Assembly: GCA_004297555.1 (NCBI GenBank)
Contig: SCSV01000161.1
Location: 1-23,307, forward strand
DNA: 23,307 bases
Source of the DNA: Salinibacterium sp.
GTDB lineage: Bacteria; Actinomycetota; Actinomycetes; Actinomycetales; Microbacteriaceae
Direction: 5' to 3'
The position numbers and the translations under genes were made by a program. Below the pieces are notes generated by a model. The model was given only the letters and a program-made list of their open reading frames with translations, did no database searches and had not been told where the DNA came from. The first letter of the stretch is position 1. Each line of letters opens with the position of its first letter. Below are positions 21,291-23,307 of this stretch, in pieces.

Positions 21291-22525
21291 TTTTCTATCT
21301 CCTCATCACCACGATCGCCGCGGGAGTCACCTACGGTCTGGGCGTGCTGATCTGGAAGCTCAGCATCAAGCATCGCCTGTACCCAAAGATCCGCGAGCGC
21401 GATGTGCACACGCGGCCCACCCCGCGCCTCGGCGGCATCGCGATGTTCATCGGCATGGTCGTCGCGTTCAGTGTGGCCTCGCTGCTCGGCAACTTCAGCA
21501 TCGTCTTCACCGAGCCCGGAAAGGTGCTCGGCCTGTTCGGCGCGGCGCTCATCATCGTGCTCATCGGTGTGGCCGACGACATCTGGGACCTCGACTGGCT
21601 CACTAAGCTCACCGGTCAGATCATCGCCGCCGGGGTGCTCGCCTGGCAGGGCGTGCAGCTCTCCACCCTGCCGATCGGCGGGCAGACCATCGTCTCGCCC
21701 TACGTCTCGCTCATCATCACGATCCTCGCGGTCGTGCTCGTGATGAATGCCATCAACTTCATCGACGGACTCGACGGCCTCGTCGCCGGTGTCGCCCTCA
21801 TCGCCAACAGCGTCTTCTTCATCTACGCCTACTTGTTGCAGGCGCAGGCGCAGACCGATTACTTCAACCTCGCCTCGCTCACCACCGCGGTGCTCATTGG
21901 CGCCTGTCTCGGTTTTCTGCCGCTCAACTTCCACCCGGCCAAACTCTTTATGGGGGATGCCGGTTCGCTCCTAGTCGGGCTGCTCATGGCGACCTCCGCC
22001 ATCTCGGTCACCGGGCAAGTCGATCCCGGGGTCATCGCCCAGCCCGATAAGTTCAACGCCTACTTCTTGCCGGCGTTCATCCCGATCCTGTTGCCGTTTG
22101 CCGTGCTCGTCGTGCCGCTGCTCGACTTCGGCCTAGCGATGTTCCGCCGCGTGCGCGCGGGCAAGTCGCCGTTCTCCGCGGACCGCAAGCACCTGCATCA
22201 CCGCCTGCTTGACATGGGGCACTCGCACTTGCACGCCGTGCTGATTTTGTATGGCTGGACCCTGGTCTTCTCTGTCGGATGCCTTGGCTACATGTTCCTG
22301 CCCTGGGTTTGGGCGACCCTGCTCATCCTGATCGGCTTCGGCGTGTGCGCCTGGGTGACGCTCACACCGATCAGCGGCCGCAAGGCTCTCGAGCGCGCGG
22401 CGCAGTCGGCCGAGGTTGCTGAGGTCGAGCCCGAGGTGGTGCGCTGGGACGGCCTGGATGCCCGCGGCGAAGAGCCCGACGAAGACGCTGCCACGGAGCC
22501 TCTCGAGTCGAAGGACGCGCCGTGA
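21281..22525 (+). CDS. WecA-like polyprenyl-phosphate GlcNAc-1-phosphate transferase (MraY/WecA family)
   Basis: The 414-residue polytopic membrane enzyme transfers a sugar-1-phosphate from a UDP-sugar to decaprenyl/undecaprenyl phosphate, starting cell-envelope glycan synthesis on the inner face. Family motifs: RLGGIAMFIG, the Mg-binding VADDIWDL (Asp99/Asp100), NAINFIDGLDGL, FMGDAGSLL, and HLHHRLLDMGHSH of the WecA group. There are about ten hydrophobic segments, then an acidic cytoplasmic tail (~375-414). Its position before the atp operon matches mycobacterial wecA/rfe. The stop overlaps the next start (GTGA). Confidence 0.92.
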   Translation: MRIVFYLLITTIAAGVTYGLGVLIWKLSIKHRLYPKIRERDVHTRPTPRLGGIAMFIGMVVAFSVASLLGNFSIVFTEPGKVLGLFGAALIIVLIGVADDIWDLDWLTKLTGQIIAAGVLAWQGVQLSTLPIGGQTIVSPYVSLIITILAVVLVMNAINFIDGLDGLVAGVALIANSVFFIYAYLLQAQAQTDYFNLASLTTAVLIGACLGFLPLNFHPAKLFMGDAGSLLVGLLMATSAISVTGQVDPGVIAQPDKFNAYFLPAFIPILLPFAVLVVPLLDFGLAMFRRVRAGKSPFSADRKHLHHRLLDMGHSHLHAVLILYGWTLVFSVGCLGYMFLPWVWATLLILIGFGVCAWVTLTPISGRKALERAAQSAEVAEVEPEVVRWDGLDARGEEPDEDAATEPLESKDAP

Positions 22526-22938
22526 AGTACGCACCCGTCCTCACGCGTGCGCTCGTGTTCGGGGCGACCGTTACCGCGGCGATCCTCGTGATCGGATCGG
22601 CGATCGGCTACGCGGTAGCGGGAGTCCCGGGTCTGCTGAGTGCACTGGTAGGGGCAGGTGCGACGGCGGTGCTCATGGGTTTCACCACGATGAGCATGCT
22701 TGTTGCCAATCGCGCCATCAAGTCCAAGCCCTCGAGCCGGCGCTACTACGCGATCATCATGGGCGTCTGGTTCCTCAAGTTCTTGCTTTTCATGACGATT
22801 CTGCTGCTGGTGCGCGACCAGGAATGGATGAACGCCTACGTGTTCTTCTTCGCAATGGTCGCGGCAGTAGTCGGCTCGCTTATCGCGGACATCGTGGCGT
22901 TCCAGGGCGCTCGGGTGCCGTACGTCGGCGCATCGTAG
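22522..22938 (+). CDS. atpI: AtpI-like ATP synthase accessory membrane protein
   Basis: This 138-residue protein has four hydrophobic segments (starting VFGATVTAAILVIGSAIGY, GLLSALVGAGATAVLMGF, IIMGVWFLKFLLFMTILLL, and VFFFAMVAAVVGSLIADIV). Its size, topology and position directly before atpB fit ATP synthase protein I, which helps assemble the c-ring of the F1Fo enzyme. Sequence conservation of this family is low, so the name rests mainly on context. It starts at a GTG overlapping the previous stop by 4 nt. Confidence 0.75.
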   Translation: MKYAPVLTRALVFGATVTAAILVIGSAIGYAVAGVPGLLSALVGAGATAVLMGFTTMSMLVANRAIKSKPSSRRYYAIIMGVWFLKFLLFMTILLLVRDQEWMNAYVFFFAMVAAVVGSLIADIVAFQGARVPYVGAS

Positions 22939-22944
22939 TTTTGC

Positions 22945-23008
22945 TAGGCTAGACGCACAATCCCCCCTGATCGTTTCCGTCCTGGACGCCTGACGCTGGA
23001 GTACAACG
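22945..23008 (+). promoter_or_regulatory. atp operon leader: candidate -10 element and RBS
   Basis: TAGGCT at 22945-22950, preceded by TGC, resembles an extended -10 and lies just after the atpI stop; a -35 is not evident. GGAG at 22998-23001 is followed by a 7-nt spacer and then CTG at 23009, an ideal SD-to-start distance. This SD fixes the probable start of atpB. Confidence 0.45.
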
Positions 23009-23307
23009 CTGATCCCCGCCACTCTCGTCTCGCTTCTTCCACTCGCTGATGGTGACGGATCCGACGGCGGATTTCACGGACCCTCGATCGATGAGTTCTT
23101 TCCCGACGCGATTCTCTTCGCCGGTACTCCGTTCGAGCTGAACCGCATTCTGCTCATCCGCCTTATTGCCGTTGCGGTCGTTCTCTTCATTCTTTGGATG
23201 GGCACTCGCAATCTGAGGGTCATCCCCACCCGCGGCCAGGCCGCGATCGAGTACGCGATCGACTTCGTGCGCAAGGGAATCGTCATCGACACCCTCGGCG
23301 AAAAAGA
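23009..23307 (+). CDS. atpB: ATP synthase F0 subunit a (5' part), probable CTG start
   Basis: The visible 99 codons encode the N-terminus of subunit a, the proton-channel stator of ATP synthase. Recognisable pieces are GGFHGPSIDEFFPDAILFAG, then TPFELNRILLIRLIAVAVV with the first membrane helix, and IPTRGQAAIEYAIDFVRKGI. In this frame there is a TGA at 22991-22993, and no ATG, GTG or TTG follows until the ATG at 23198, which lies inside the first helix and after the conserved GTPFE segment. The only plausible initiator behind an SD is CTG at 23009. The gene runs off the window. Confidence 0.88.
   Translation, partial: MIPATLVSLLPLADGDGSDGGFHGPSIDEFFPDAILFAGTPFELNRILLIRLIAVAVVLFILWMGTRNLRVIPTRGQAAIEYAIDFVRKGIVIDTLGEK

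Noticed and set aside
1..23307. CRISPR arrays, insertion sequences, rRNA genes, long tandem DNA repeats
   Set aside because: None seen: there are no regularly spaced repeats, no transposase-like products and no rRNA-like sequence.

Overview
The window is high-GC actinobacterial chromosome, most likely from the family Microbacteriaceae. Evidence: the gene order argS-lysA-hom-thrC-thrB-rho-prfA-prmC-tsaC-wecA-type transferase-atpI-atpB, frequent GTG/TTG starts with short or absent leaders, a Rho with an Arg/Asp/Gly-rich insertion of the actinobacterial kind, and an LmeA/DUF2993 protein. The genus is not determinable by eye.

Layout. (a) 1-2326: the 3' part of a RamB/ScfR-type regulator (+) facing a glycerate kinase gene (-). 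(b) 2390-3474: an autoregulation-type PadR repressor, probably translated from a leaderless GTG, translationally coupled to a small membrane protein. (c) 3649-5226: a stand-alone SIR2-like protein with an unrecognised C-terminal region, in lower-GC DNA, followed by tRNA-Arg(CCG) on the minus strand. (d) 5438-6816: a transglutaminase-like protein convergent with a lipoprotein; their stop codons overlap. (e) 6898-17982: a long plus-strand housekeeping block: arginyl-tRNA synthetase, LmeA-like protein, diaminopimelate decarboxylase, homoserine dehydrogenase, threonine synthase, homoserine kinase, Rho, release factor 1 and its glutamine methyltransferase PrmC. (f) 17993-19944: four small unrecognised genes of lower GC, directly downstream of prmC, including a protein made of two tandem copies of one ~97-residue unit and membrane proteins that share short motifs. 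(g) 19960-23307: a HAD-family hydrolase (-), then tsaC, a WecA-like transferase, an AtpI-like protein and the 5' end of atpB.

How the genes work together: region (e) covers the aspartate branch to lysine and threonine plus transcription and translation termination. Region (g) covers tRNA t6A modification, envelope glycan initiation and ATP synthase assembly. Regions (c) and (f) interrupt these conserved blocks and look like accessory cargo.

The best candidates for something undescribed are the solo SIR2 protein, the four-gene cluster in region (f), the apparent CTG initiation codon of atpB, and a Rho that lacks the usual N-terminal helix bundle behind a C-rich leader.
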